DNA of 46,350 nt from Candidatus Zhuqueibacterota bacterium. GTDB lineage: Bacteria; Zhuqueibacterota; Zhuqueibacteria; Residuimicrobiales; JAFGEC01. The translations under genes were made by a program, and so were the position numbers. The stretch is from assembly GCA_016931775.1 (NCBI GenBank), contig JAFGEC010000507.1:1-46350 (forward strand), in the 5' to 3' direction. This document shows, in pieces, positions 24,377-32,555 of the stretch (positions are counted from its first letter, which is position 1; each line of letters opens with the position of its first letter). The notes under the pieces were generated by a model, which was given only the letters and a program-made list of their open reading frames with translations, did no database searches and was not told where the DNA came from.

Positions 24377-25930
24377 CTATTCAACACTTTTGATTTCTGT
24401 CTTTAAAAACTGCACCATCTTACTTTCCATCAATTTTCTTACACTTTCCACATCGAGAAAATTACCGTTATTGATAGCATGCTGAACGACTTTGATTATT
24501 TGCTGCTCGCCGATGTTAATAGGCAACTCGACACAGTAGAAATGTAAAATCCCATCTTGATCTAGGTCAAAGATAGCGCCGATGGGGACCTGGTCTTTGG
24601 AGAGATTCCTGATGCTCAGCAGCAGTTCACCCAGCTTGGTATTAAGCTTACAATCTTTATTTTCGCCCCGGAAAACCTGCACACGCACCTGTTCCTGGAA
24701 CGCCCGTACGGTCCAAGCCAATATTCCCTGCTGAACGGGATATTCGGTATTTTTCACAATAATCGGCCGGAAAAACGGATGGTTGCGTTCATCCAGCAAC
24801 TCCACTCCCAGCGAATGGCCGGTGCGGTCATGGTACTCCAGTTTACCAGCCGGTGAAAAATCCTGCTCCGGCAGGGTAAGACTTGCAGCCAGCAAAGCTG
24901 CACCGTGCGAAACGGCTTCGTCCACGTGTTCGGAAATCCAGGGCTCCTTAATTTCCTTTGTCACGATTTCCTTAATGGCCTTGTTTCGCGTTGAACCGCC
25001 TACCAGAATGACACGGTCGATGTCCTCAGGTGTCATTCGGGCGGATTTTAACACTGAGCGGATCTTTGAGATGGTATCTTTAAGGTACTCATCAATTAAT
25101 TTGTTGTACTTTTGCAGCGTCAATTCCACATCCAGACTGACGCCGAGTATTTCCGGGATTATGATGTGTGTGCTCTGTGCTTCCGATAGCTCGATTTTAG
25201 CCCTTTCAGCAGCCTCCTTTAACTTTTGCCTTGCAAGTTTTGCTTCCTTCGAGTTATCGTTTTTAATATCTTTACCTAGTTGATTTAGCTCATCAATTAA
25301 AAAATCGACGATTTTATTATCAAAATCATCACCGCCGAGTTGAGAATTGCCATCCACAGCCTTGACGTTAAATTTGTTACCTTTGATGTCCAAAATCGAC
25401 ACGTCGAACGTTCCGCCGCCGAGGTCATAAACCATAATGGTCTGGTCTTTGCCTTTATCAAGACCATATGAGATGGCCGCAGCTGTAGGTTCAGGCAGCA
25501 AACGCAACACATTTAAACCAGCCTTTTCGCCCGCTTTACGGGTGTCCTCTTTTTGTGCATCCGTAAAATAGGCCGGTACGGTAATGATCACATCTTTAAC
25601 CTTTTCGCCCAGTGCTTTTTCAGCCCCTTCCACCAGTTTTTTAAGAATAATCGATGAAACATCCACCGGAGAATAATCGATACCATAAATAGAATATCTT
25701 TTCCTGCGATCGCCCATAAAACGCTTGACCGACACAATGGAATGCTCCGGATCGATAATCACACGGGGTTTAGCCATTTTACCCACCAGCATGGTGTCCT
25801 TGTCCTTAAAACCGACAACAGAAGGTACCGTTTTACTGCCTTCAATGGACAAGCTTTCCACCTTGCCTTTTCGATAAACGGATACAACCGAATTTGTCGT
25901 TCCCAAGTCTATTCCCAATGCATATTTCAT
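24377..25930 (-). CDS. Lidless Hsp70 (first DnaK-like protein of the cluster)
   Basis: A 517-residue Hsp70. The ATPase domain (1-375) is fully conserved: GIDLGTTNSVVSVY, SVKRFMGDR, ITVPAYFTDAQKEDTRKAG, VYDLGGGTFDVSIL, LGGDDFD, ILVGGSTRNKAIK. A beta substrate-binding-like region follows (about 385-490) and then a short helical tail (NGNFLDVESVRKLMES) instead of the normal 100-residue lid. The N-terminal half is clearly closest to the next gene's product, including the same RKGK, IDPEHS and VKRFMGDR stretches, which suggests tandem duplication. The ATG overlaps the Clp ATPase stop by 4 nt and has a GAGAGGAAA site, so translation of the two is coupled. Confidence 0.95.
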   Translation of the reverse strand: MKYALGIDLGTTNSVVSVYRKGKVESLSIEGSKTVPSVVGFKDKDTMLVGKMAKPRVIIDPEHSIVSVKRFMGDRRKRYSIYGIDYSPVDVSSIILKKLVEGAEKALGEKVKDVIITVPAYFTDAQKEDTRKAGEKAGLNVLRLLPEPTAAAISYGLDKGKDQTIMVYDLGGGTFDVSILDIKGNKFNVKAVDGNSQLGGDDFDNKIVDFLIDELNQLGKDIKNDNSKEAKLARQKLKEAAERAKIELSEAQSTHIIIPEILGVSLDVELTLQKYNKLIDEYLKDTISKIRSVLKSARMTPEDIDRVILVGGSTRNKAIKEIVTKEIKEPWISEHVDEAVSHGAALLAASLTLPEQDFSPAGKLEYHDRTGHSLGVELLDERNHPFFRPIIVKNTEYPVQQGILAWTVRAFQEQVRVQVFRGENKDCKLNTKLGELLLSIRNLSKDQVPIGAIFDLDQDGILHFYCVELPINIGEQQIIKVVQHAINNGNFLDVESVRKLMESKMVQFLKTEIKSVE

Positions 25931-28509
25931 GAATTTTCCTCTCCTGTTTTTTCATCTATCTGTTCGATTACGATATCTCCCTCTGAATCCAGTTTACACA
26001 TCAACGTTCGCGGTTGCCTCGATTTTTGCAATTCCCTGCTCACCGGATCTTTAACCATGACATCTATCGCCCTATTTATATGTCGTGCACCAAATTCTTT
26101 ATGATAGTCCTCCTGAACGATCAAGTCAATTATTTCTTTATCATATTGAATTTTTATCTGATAATCAAAATCAATTTGCGCCACGACGCGTTCTAAATGC
26201 AATTCAGCGATATCCCTGAGGGTTTTGTCATCCAGTTCTTTAAATCGCGCAACCAGATTAATACGGTTGATAAATTCCGGCGTAAAATGTTTTTTTAATT
26301 GTTCACGATAACGATCCTGGGGCTTGTCGTTTTTTCCCTCATCAACACCAAATCCCACTCGTCCACCGCCGGATTCATCCAATTGAATATTACCCGTCAG
26401 GATGAACAATGTGTTTCGCGCATCAACTCTTCTGCCCTGGGCATCGGTTGTCTCTCCCTCATCGAACAATCTGAGAAAGAAAGCGGCGACATCGGGATGT
26501 GCCTTGTCAAATTCATCCAACAGAACAACCCTGTATGAATTTTTTCGCAATGCGCCTGTAAGCAATCCCTCTTCGTCGTATCCGACATAACCAGGCGCGG
26601 CGCCCACAAGTTTGGATAGCGAATGCACGCTTTGAAAATCACTCATGTCGATACTCACCAGGCTATGGATATTACCAAAATATTCCGACGCCAGTGCTTT
26701 CGCCAGCTCGGTTTTACCGACACCTGTCGGTCCCATAAACATCAACACGCCCAATGGGTGGTTCGGCGCCTTGACGAAAAAAGATGATCGAAGACGATCC
26801 ACAACATCTATAATCACGTCATCTTGCCCGATCACCCATTTTTTCAACCGGGTCTCCAAATGGTCGAAAATGGAGGATTCGTCCTGAACGATATTGCCCA
26901 TAGAAATCCCGGTCTGATCGGCCACAACTTTGGCAATATCATTTGTAGACAGCACCTTTTCCTCATCGATTCCGTCTGTTTTTTTCATAGCGCAACCAAT
27001 GCAGGCATCGGTCAGCAAGTCCAAAGCGTTGTCCGGCAGATACCCCGGAATGGGATATCGTTTTGCCGAAGCGACCGCAAAAACCACGGTGCGATAGGGA
27101 ATGGAAATGTGGTACTTTTCTTCCAGTTTTAAACTGCGCAGTTTTAAAATTTCCACTGCCGTTTTTTCATCGGGCTCATCCACATGGATTTTTTTAAACC
27201 GGCGGGCAAAGGCCTCATCTTTTTCCACAGTTCGCTGGTACTCTTGAAAAGTAGTGGCGCCGATCATGGAAATATCGCCGCGCGCCAGTGCGGTTTTGAG
27301 CATATTGCCTATGCCGATATCATGACTTGCACCACCACCGGCGGTTAATAATGTATGTATTTCGTCAATAAATAAAAGAATATTTTTATAATGAGCCACT
27401 TCATCCAGTATATGTTGAATGGATTTTTCTATATCACCACGGTTTTTGGCACCGGCCATCAGGTTGTGCACGGATACATCAAAAACATGTTTATTCTTTA
27501 AAAGATCCGGTACCTGCCCTGCAACAATAGCGGTTGCCAGACCCTCCACAATGGCGGTTTTCCCAACTCCGGCTTCGCCTACCAGCATTGGATTACTCTT
27601 TTTGGGACGTAAAAGAGTAAATACAACGCTGTTCAGCTCTTTTTCACGGCCGACAATTTCGCCGATTTGCCCCTCAGCGGCTTCCATGGTCAGATTCCGC
27701 CCGACCGATGACAGAAACGGCGCCAGCACTTTGCCCTGCAATTCAAAATCATTGGGACCGAGGAATCGGGATAGACTGAGGACACTAATTCCCAATGACC
27801 GTAAAAGCTGTATCGTTACGCCCTGGCCGTCGTAAACAAATCCCCACAGGATGTCAAAATCATCGATGAGCAGCTTTTTATTTTTGTTGACATGCCGAAT
27901 GGCATTGTACAAAATATTCCGTACACGCTCGCTTACGTTGTGTTTTGATAAAACCGGCTGGTGTTTTTCGCTGTCGACAGGTGCCAGTTTTTCCGGTGTC
28001 AAGGACTTTTTCAAGGTTTCCAAAACCCGCTCCGGATCATATCCCTGAACCCGCATGGCTTGTGAAAAAGCACCGTCGGTAATAGAGGCCAATCCGACAA
28101 TAAGATGCGGTGTATTCAAACCCTGAATTCTGCCATCCAGAGCAAAATCCATCGCCCGCTTGATAACTTTTTTACCATTCTCGGAAAACAAATTATAATT
28201 CAGTTTGCCGGATGAGGTAAAAAGCCGTTGTTCGGACGGTACCTGAACCAGAGAATTTAAAATCGAATCGATATCCTTTTCCGATAGATGCGAAAACCGC
28301 CCTTTTTTATCTTTTAAATCACCCAGCAGGGCCTCTTTTAAATGACCGGCGGAAATTTGTGCGGCACCTTCGTTCTCGCATAAATCCAGGGCATATTTTA
28401 ATATGTCCAAAACCTGCAAAGAGATATCGTTAAAATGCAAGGCCACACTCGTGGGCTTTTCAGCCGGTGCGATTCCAAAAATATTTTCGATTTTTTTCTG
28501 CATTATCAT
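25927..28509 (-). CDS. Clp/Hsp100 AAA+ unfoldase without ClpB middle domain
   Basis: An 860-residue two-ring AAA+ protein. N-terminal helical repeats of Clp-N style occur near 30-63, 110-143 and 192-225. The first AAA domain has Walker A GEAGVGKT (311-318), Walker B LLFIDE (378-383) and the Arg pair FARRF (434-438). The second has GPTGVGKT (593-600), VVLLDE (661-666) and a GARHINRAI sensor-2. The roughly 120-residue coiled middle domain of ClpB is absent: only about 50 residues separate the two ATPase modules. At 718-721 a VGFG motif sits where ClpA and ClpC carry their ClpP-docking tripeptide (VGF in ClpC). It may therefore feed a protease rather than act as a disaggregase. The ATG overlaps the CHAT gene stop by 4 nt. 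Confidence 0.93.
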   Translation of the reverse strand: MIMQKKIENIFGIAPAEKPTSVALHFNDISLQVLDILKYALDLCENEGAAQISAGHLKEALLGDLKDKKGRFSHLSEKDIDSILNSLVQVPSEQRLFTSSGKLNYNLFSENGKKVIKRAMDFALDGRIQGLNTPHLIVGLASITDGAFSQAMRVQGYDPERVLETLKKSLTPEKLAPVDSEKHQPVLSKHNVSERVRNILYNAIRHVNKNKKLLIDDFDILWGFVYDGQGVTIQLLRSLGISVLSLSRFLGPNDFELQGKVLAPFLSSVGRNLTMEAAEGQIGEIVGREKELNSVVFTLLRPKKSNPMLVGEAGVGKTAIVEGLATAIVAGQVPDLLKNKHVFDVSVHNLMAGAKNRGDIEKSIQHILDEVAHYKNILLFIDEIHTLLTAGGGASHDIGIGNMLKTALARGDISMIGATTFQEYQRTVEKDEAFARRFKKIHVDEPDEKTAVEILKLRSLKLEEKYHISIPYRTVVFAVASAKRYPIPGYLPDNALDLLTDACIGCAMKKTDGIDEEKVLSTNDIAKVVADQTGISMGNIVQDESSIFDHLETRLKKWVIGQDDVIIDVVDRLRSSFFVKAPNHPLGVLMFMGPTGVGKTELAKALASEYFGNIHSLVSIDMSDFQSVHSLSKLVGAAPGYVGYDEEGLLTGALRKNSYRVVLLDEFDKAHPDVAAFFLRLFDEGETTDAQGRRVDARNTLFILTGNIQLDESGGGRVGFGVDEGKNDKPQDRYREQLKKHFTPEFINRINLVARFKELDDKTLRDIAELHLERVVAQIDFDYQIKIQYDKEIIDLIVQEDYHKEFGARHINRAIDVMVKDPVSRELQKSRQPRTLMCKLDSEGDIVIEQIDEKTGEENS

Positions 28510-29807
28510 TCTGAGTTATTATCCACGTCATCATCATTTTCATTGTGCAGCGCCATCAATCCATGCAACAGATTTTCGGCCTCGGCCTTTTCGCTGCCGT
28601 AATACCGGGCATTGTCGACCATATTCTGCAATATCCGGCGGGCCTCCTCGGTAAATTTATCCATTTTTACGTTTCCATCATTATCAATAAAATGGTAACT
28701 ATCAGGGGATGGTAACGGCACAATACGGGTTTCCGGGTGCCCGTACAGTACAAAAGTCAGAAATCCTGCATCATCCGGAAATTCCTCGCGTGTTTTTACC
28801 CGCGCCAATCGAACCGCCTCTGCGATGGGCCCGCCTTCGAGTGCGTTTTGATAAAACTCAATCGCAAACGTTTTTGCCTGGGGCGACGGCACTTTGGATA
28901 ACGTGCCGACAACACCTTTTGCCCCTCTCAATAAAAACGTTTGTGACAAACTGAGACCGTTTTGATAGATCTCGTCACCATGACGGCATCTTCCCGAAAC
29001 AACATCCGACTGACAGCCGTTCAAAAAAATAAGCGGTTTCCCCTTGATATAATTTATATCATCAGGATAAAATTTTTGATTTTCCGGCAATTGAATGTAT
29101 ACTTTTTGGGGCCGGTTTTCATAGAAAATATGTCCGGCATAATGTATTACATCATATGATGTCATAAGCTCATGTTCGATTTCCCACAAGGTGGCGTGCT
29201 CGTCACTTAAATAAGTCACTTTGGTCTTGGTTGAATCCAGCAATTGCCTGATATTTTCACCCTCTTCATATGTATCGCCCAATGAATCGTCAGGGTCATG
29301 TGGATTCACAATAAATAAAAATCGTAATGTTTCTCTGCTCACAGCCTGACTTCGTGAAATGGATAACTGACTGCCGGATGAAGCGCCAGAATAGTGCAAA
29401 TCCCGCGAGATACGGAATTTTATTGACAAGAAATCCTCCCCGTCATGCAGTACCTCCCAAGGTATAGTTAGATCGTTAGTACTGATGAGAAGAGGATTAT
29501 TCAAACGCTTGAACTCCTTCTGCAGGGCTTCCGGCATTAAATTACGATATAAAACCTCACCCGATTTTATCAGTCTTTGCTTTACTCCGCTGACCGCTCC
29601 GGGTTGATAGTTTTTATTGGCGGTGAGGATTTCCTCCAGCATCTGGGTACAGAAATAATCCTTTCGATCCAGAGTAGCAGTTATCCGCACATCCGGTTTT
29701 TGGGCATCCTGTTGCCCGCCGGCCCTCCAAAATTTAAAATTATATCTGTTGCGGCCGATATCTTCAATATCCAGCTTGGCAATGGATTCATTTACATCGA
29801 ATTTCAT
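28506..29807 (-). CDS. CHAT-domain (caspase-like) protease with Clp-N-like C-terminal segment
   Basis: A 433-residue protein. Residues 105-365 are a CHAT peptidase domain: IPWEVLHDG near 115-123, the catalytic His226 in IHYAGH, Cys265 in LNGCQS, then RGAKGVVGTLSKV and LYGHPE. Both catalytic residues are in place, so it should be an active clan CD cysteine protease. Residues 1-100 form a beta-rich part of unknown role. Residues 385-421 (FTEEARRILQNMVDNAR then a LLHGLMAL block) look like one half of a Clp N-terminal repeat, the same type found three times in the Clp ATPase encoded next. The acidic tail follows. Overlaps of 4 nt with both neighbours place it firmly in the operon. It is probably the effector of the system. 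Confidence 0.92.
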   Translation of the reverse strand: MKFDVNESIAKLDIEDIGRNRYNFKFWRAGGQQDAQKPDVRITATLDRKDYFCTQMLEEILTANKNYQPGAVSGVKQRLIKSGEVLYRNLMPEALQKEFKRLNNPLLISTNDLTIPWEVLHDGEDFLSIKFRISRDLHYSGASSGSQLSISRSQAVSRETLRFLFIVNPHDPDDSLGDTYEEGENIRQLLDSTKTKVTYLSDEHATLWEIEHELMTSYDVIHYAGHIFYENRPQKVYIQLPENQKFYPDDINYIKGKPLIFLNGCQSDVVSGRCRHGDEIYQNGLSLSQTFLLRGAKGVVGTLSKVPSPQAKTFAIEFYQNALEGGPIAEAVRLARVKTREEFPDDAGFLTFVLYGHPETRIVPLPSPDSYHFIDNDGNVKMDKFTEEARRILQNMVDNARYYGSEKAEAENLLHGLMALHNENDDDVDNNSE

Positions 29808-30709
29808 TGACGACTCGTTTTTTCCTTAAGTGACAGAGGAATTTCCCAATTTAAATCTTTGTACTTTATACTAATAATAAAACCGGTTTGCATCTTTTCG
29901 GTGATTTTAAAAGCAACCGGCTTTCCTATTTCCGTGGGTTTACTGATAAATGTTCTCCTGCTCTCAGGATGTATTAAATCAATCGTTACATCATTACCTG
30001 CGCTTTTCATCGCCGTATTATTTAAACAGATTTTTATACTATCTTGTCCTTCAAATTGAATGCTGACTGTTTTATTTTTTTCTTCATGCGGGATAATAAT
30101 ATCGCTGGGTTCTTGGTATTCGCCGCGTAGCGACTTGTCTCGTAATGATGGTTTGGCGGAACCTCTGACGGCGGCGGCAGGACGCAACCGTTTATCGGAT
30201 CGGATAAAGTCAGGCAGGCCGGCAAAACAAGTTTTCGTTTCGGTAATAATAAAATTTAATGCAACAGTAAGCTGATAATATCCCGTTTTTATCTCCTGCC
30301 AGAGTTCAGGAATCGGAACGGTTTGAGAGTGCGTTGCCAACTCCGCTGCTTCTTTATATGTAAAACTCTCAGCCGCCTGACTCAACTGGTCGACCGATTG
30401 GACCAGAAAACCACATATAGGGCATGATTTAATATGCGCCTGGATATCGTCCGGATTCATCTCCTCCAGCAACTCCCCCAACTCTTTACATTTATTCAAA
30501 CGCTGTCCGAATTCCTGCGCGACTTTATTCACCAGGTTTACCGATTTCCCTTTTACCATAGACATCATTAAATCCACTTCCGCCAGACAGGATGGACACT
30601 GAGCAATGTGTTTTTTCGCTTCGATATATTGCTTTTCAGGGACCTTTAATCCAAGCAGCTTGTCATATATCGTTTTTATCGTTTCTTTATGGTCCATTTT
30701 ATCATCCAT
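29804..30709 (-). CDS. Soluble zinc-finger (zf-HC2, anti-sigma-type) protein with C-terminal beta domain
   Basis: A 301-residue protein. A complete zf-HC2 motif is visible: Cys74, His92, Cys96, Cys99 (spacing C-x17-H-x3-C-x2-C), as in zinc-binding anti-sigma factors. A second, partial copy lies at His34, Cys38, Cys41 without its first Cys. There is no membrane helix, unlike most anti-sigma factors of this type. The C-terminal 90 residues (after about 215) are beta-rich and may bind a ligand or protein. It follows the sigma-like gene and overlaps the CHAT gene by 4 nt. It probably holds the sigma factor in check, or links it to the protease and chaperones. ATG at 30709 is used; 30697 is possible. 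Confidence 0.75.
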   Translation of the reverse strand: MDDKMDHKETIKTIYDKLLGLKVPEKQYIEAKKHIAQCPSCLAEVDLMMSMVKGKSVNLVNKVAQEFGQRLNKCKELGELLEEMNPDDIQAHIKSCPICGFLVQSVDQLSQAAESFTYKEAAELATHSQTVPIPELWQEIKTGYYQLTVALNFIITETKTCFAGLPDFIRSDKRLRPAAAVRGSAKPSLRDKSLRGEYQEPSDIIIPHEEKNKTVSIQFEGQDSIKICLNNTAMKSAGNDVTIDLIHPESRRTFISKPTEIGKPVAFKITEKMQTGFIISIKYKDLNWEIPLSLKEKTSRQ

Positions 30710-30828
30710 TCGTATAAACAACCATTATTTAAAAACCTCTGGTTATATTTTATTCAGTACTGAACCGTATTCACACACAACTGCTCTGCTTTCTGATGCA
30801 TCTACCGCCAAAGACAGCGTTTGAATTA

Positions 30829-31794
30829 TCATCTACCATCCTTATCACCGATCGGCAGGATTTCTTGGCAGTACTTTCGAAATTTGTTTCTTAAATAGTA
30901 CAGATGCTGACTTTCGACATGATATTCCTGTGCGACAGTCAGAATCTGAGCATCATCGATTACGATTTTTCTCATCATTTTACGCTCGACAGGGTCATCG
31001 AAAAAACCATCGAGCTCGGTATTGACAATTTCAAGGATTATGGAATGAATGACCTGTTCCGCAACATCACCTGCTTTACTATCGAACAACTTTTCGATCA
31101 GCGGGACAGCATCCTGATTAGTATCTTCACTGAAAAGAGAAACGGTGAGTTTTCGACGCCTCAGGTTATCGCGGATATATTGCAAATAGGTAAAATAAAC
31201 AATCTGACAACACCAAACGCGAAAACTCGACCGGTGGGCAAACTGGTCGATTTTGCTTATGATTTTAACCCAGGCCATCTGAATGATTTCTTCTGCCAGA
31301 AACGTTTCCTTGTGGAATTTAGAAAGAAAAAAATTGTACAAGTAGCTTTGCATTTTTTCATAGAGAAGGTTCTGATGTGGTACAGATAATGTCCTCCGTC
31401 CGGCCAGAAAGTCAATCAGCGTCTGCTCGGAAACATAATCAGAGAGAATTTCTTTCACCTTACCACGAAATAATTGTAAAGGCAAACCAAGAACATCAAT
31501 ATTTCTAATCCGATTCAGATCAAAGCGTAAAAAGGTCTCCACATCAACTTTAGTAAATTTGAAATGCGTTCTATCCGGTTCGAGCTCCTTCACAATCTCC
31601 CGCACAACTTGTTCAGTCTGAAAAAAATTGGATATAACCATATCCGAAAATTCCTGATTGGTATGATCAACGTTCTTGCCCACATGAGGTTCCATTATAA
31701 TCTCTAGCCTTGATACATCCGTATTTTTTAAAAGCACCGATGCCTCCTTCAATTTATTGTATTTGAGTACAATATATTCATGCAAACTGTGCAT
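30829..31794 (-). CDS. Sigma-70/ECF-like factor with long N-terminal extension
   Basis: A 321-residue protein, first gene of the large cluster. Residues 145-215 match sigma region 2: the AEEIIQMAWVKIISKIDQF core, then SSFRVWCCQIVYFTYLQYIRD and the basic LRRRK. Residues 250-312 match region 4, with a helix-turn-helix around TVAQEYHVESQHLYYLRNK. The first 140 residues have no recognisable family and could sense a signal or bind the zinc-finger partner. Typical ECF factors are about 170-190 residues, so this is unusually long. The start follows a weak AGGA site. A divergent, ordinary ECF factor begins 760 bp away. Its target promoter cannot be found by eye. Confidence 0.8.
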   Translation of the reverse strand: MHSLHEYIVLKYNKLKEASVLLKNTDVSRLEIIMEPHVGKNVDHTNQEFSDMVISNFFQTEQVVREIVKELEPDRTHFKFTKVDVETFLRFDLNRIRNIDVLGLPLQLFRGKVKEILSDYVSEQTLIDFLAGRRTLSVPHQNLLYEKMQSYLYNFFLSKFHKETFLAEEIIQMAWVKIISKIDQFAHRSSFRVWCCQIVYFTYLQYIRDNLRRRKLTVSLFSEDTNQDAVPLIEKLFDSKAGDVAEQVIHSIILEIVNTELDGFFDDPVERKMMRKIVIDDAQILTVAQEYHVESQHLYYLRNKFRKYCQEILPIGDKDGR

Positions 31795-32555
31795 TTATCC
31801 GTCCTGTATATTAGATGCTTTTAAAAAATATTTTTTAATAAACTTTCGATTTTTTTCGTTTTTATTAAATTATGATAATTCCCATTAAAGGTGTTTTTAT
31901 ATTTCCCCGGAAAGCAGGAAAATGTAATACAAGTCAAATTTATACATTTCTGTTCAAATGACATCGGAGCTGCACCGAAAGAGATATACAACCACAAGCT
32001 GAAATATATAAAAAAGTTACACAATGTCAAAGAAAAAAGTAATATTCTCAGTAAAATATCAGCTACGGGTGGGACAGAACAGGTGCGACGCACCTTCTTT
32101 TGCTAAGTCTATGTAATTTAATTATTTACAAAGATGTCGTGGGCCGGTGCGTCGCACCTTCCACCCATAACTGAGGTATTACTATTCTCACCAATATCTT
32201 TTTAATATAATTTCACCTTTTTACTTTCAAGCCCGGTTTCCATTTCCCCCAAAAAACGCCCATTATACTTTTGACCACACATTGAAATGATTTTTCATTA
32301 TATTTTTAATTACACAGGCATGCAAAACGCTCGAATTGCGGTAACTTCAGCAGGAGTAAAAGTCCATTTCCGGTCACCGGTTGTTTTTTGATTTTTCATA
32401 AAATATTGCTAAAATGTAAAAAATTACAAAATATATTATATGGTTATACGTATATAAATACGGAACAAATAACAGACCCATAGATCGGAGAAACGAGTAA
32501 CAACTCGAGAATATTAATACATATACTTTATGGGCGTAATTTCAGGAACATATCA
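31795..32555. other. Divergent intergenic region between two sigma factor genes
   Basis: A 760-bp AT-rich gap that should hold the promoters of the large minus-strand cluster and of the plus-strand ECF operon. It contains inverted-repeat element copy 2 (32051-32182), a CCGGTCACCGG palindrome near 32370, and a small hairpin CGAGT-AACA-ACTCG at 32493-32506 in the ECF leader. No hexamer pair stands out for either direction. A 90-codon minus-strand frame at 31821-32093 runs into the repeat and is not convincing as a gene. Confidence 0.6.
32051..32182. repeat. Inverted-repeat element, copy 2
   Basis: About 130 bp, with ends GTAAAATATCAGCTACGGG and, inverted, GTAATACCTCAGTTATGGG. Both inner GGTGCGACGCACC palindromes are intact. 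It is closely similar to copy 1 at 847-979 in ends and palindromes and less so in the centre, as expected if RNA or DNA structure is selected. Confidence 0.75.

Noticed and set aside
26497-26505. HPD tripeptide suggesting a J-domain (DnaJ) in the cluster
   Set aside because: It belongs to the Walker B region of the second Clp AAA domain (DKAHPDV), a normal Hsp100 feature. No J-domain was found in the cluster.
31821-32093. A 90-codon minus-strand frame upstream of the cluster
   Set aside because: It runs into the inverted-repeat element, has no ribosome binding site and no recognisable domain.
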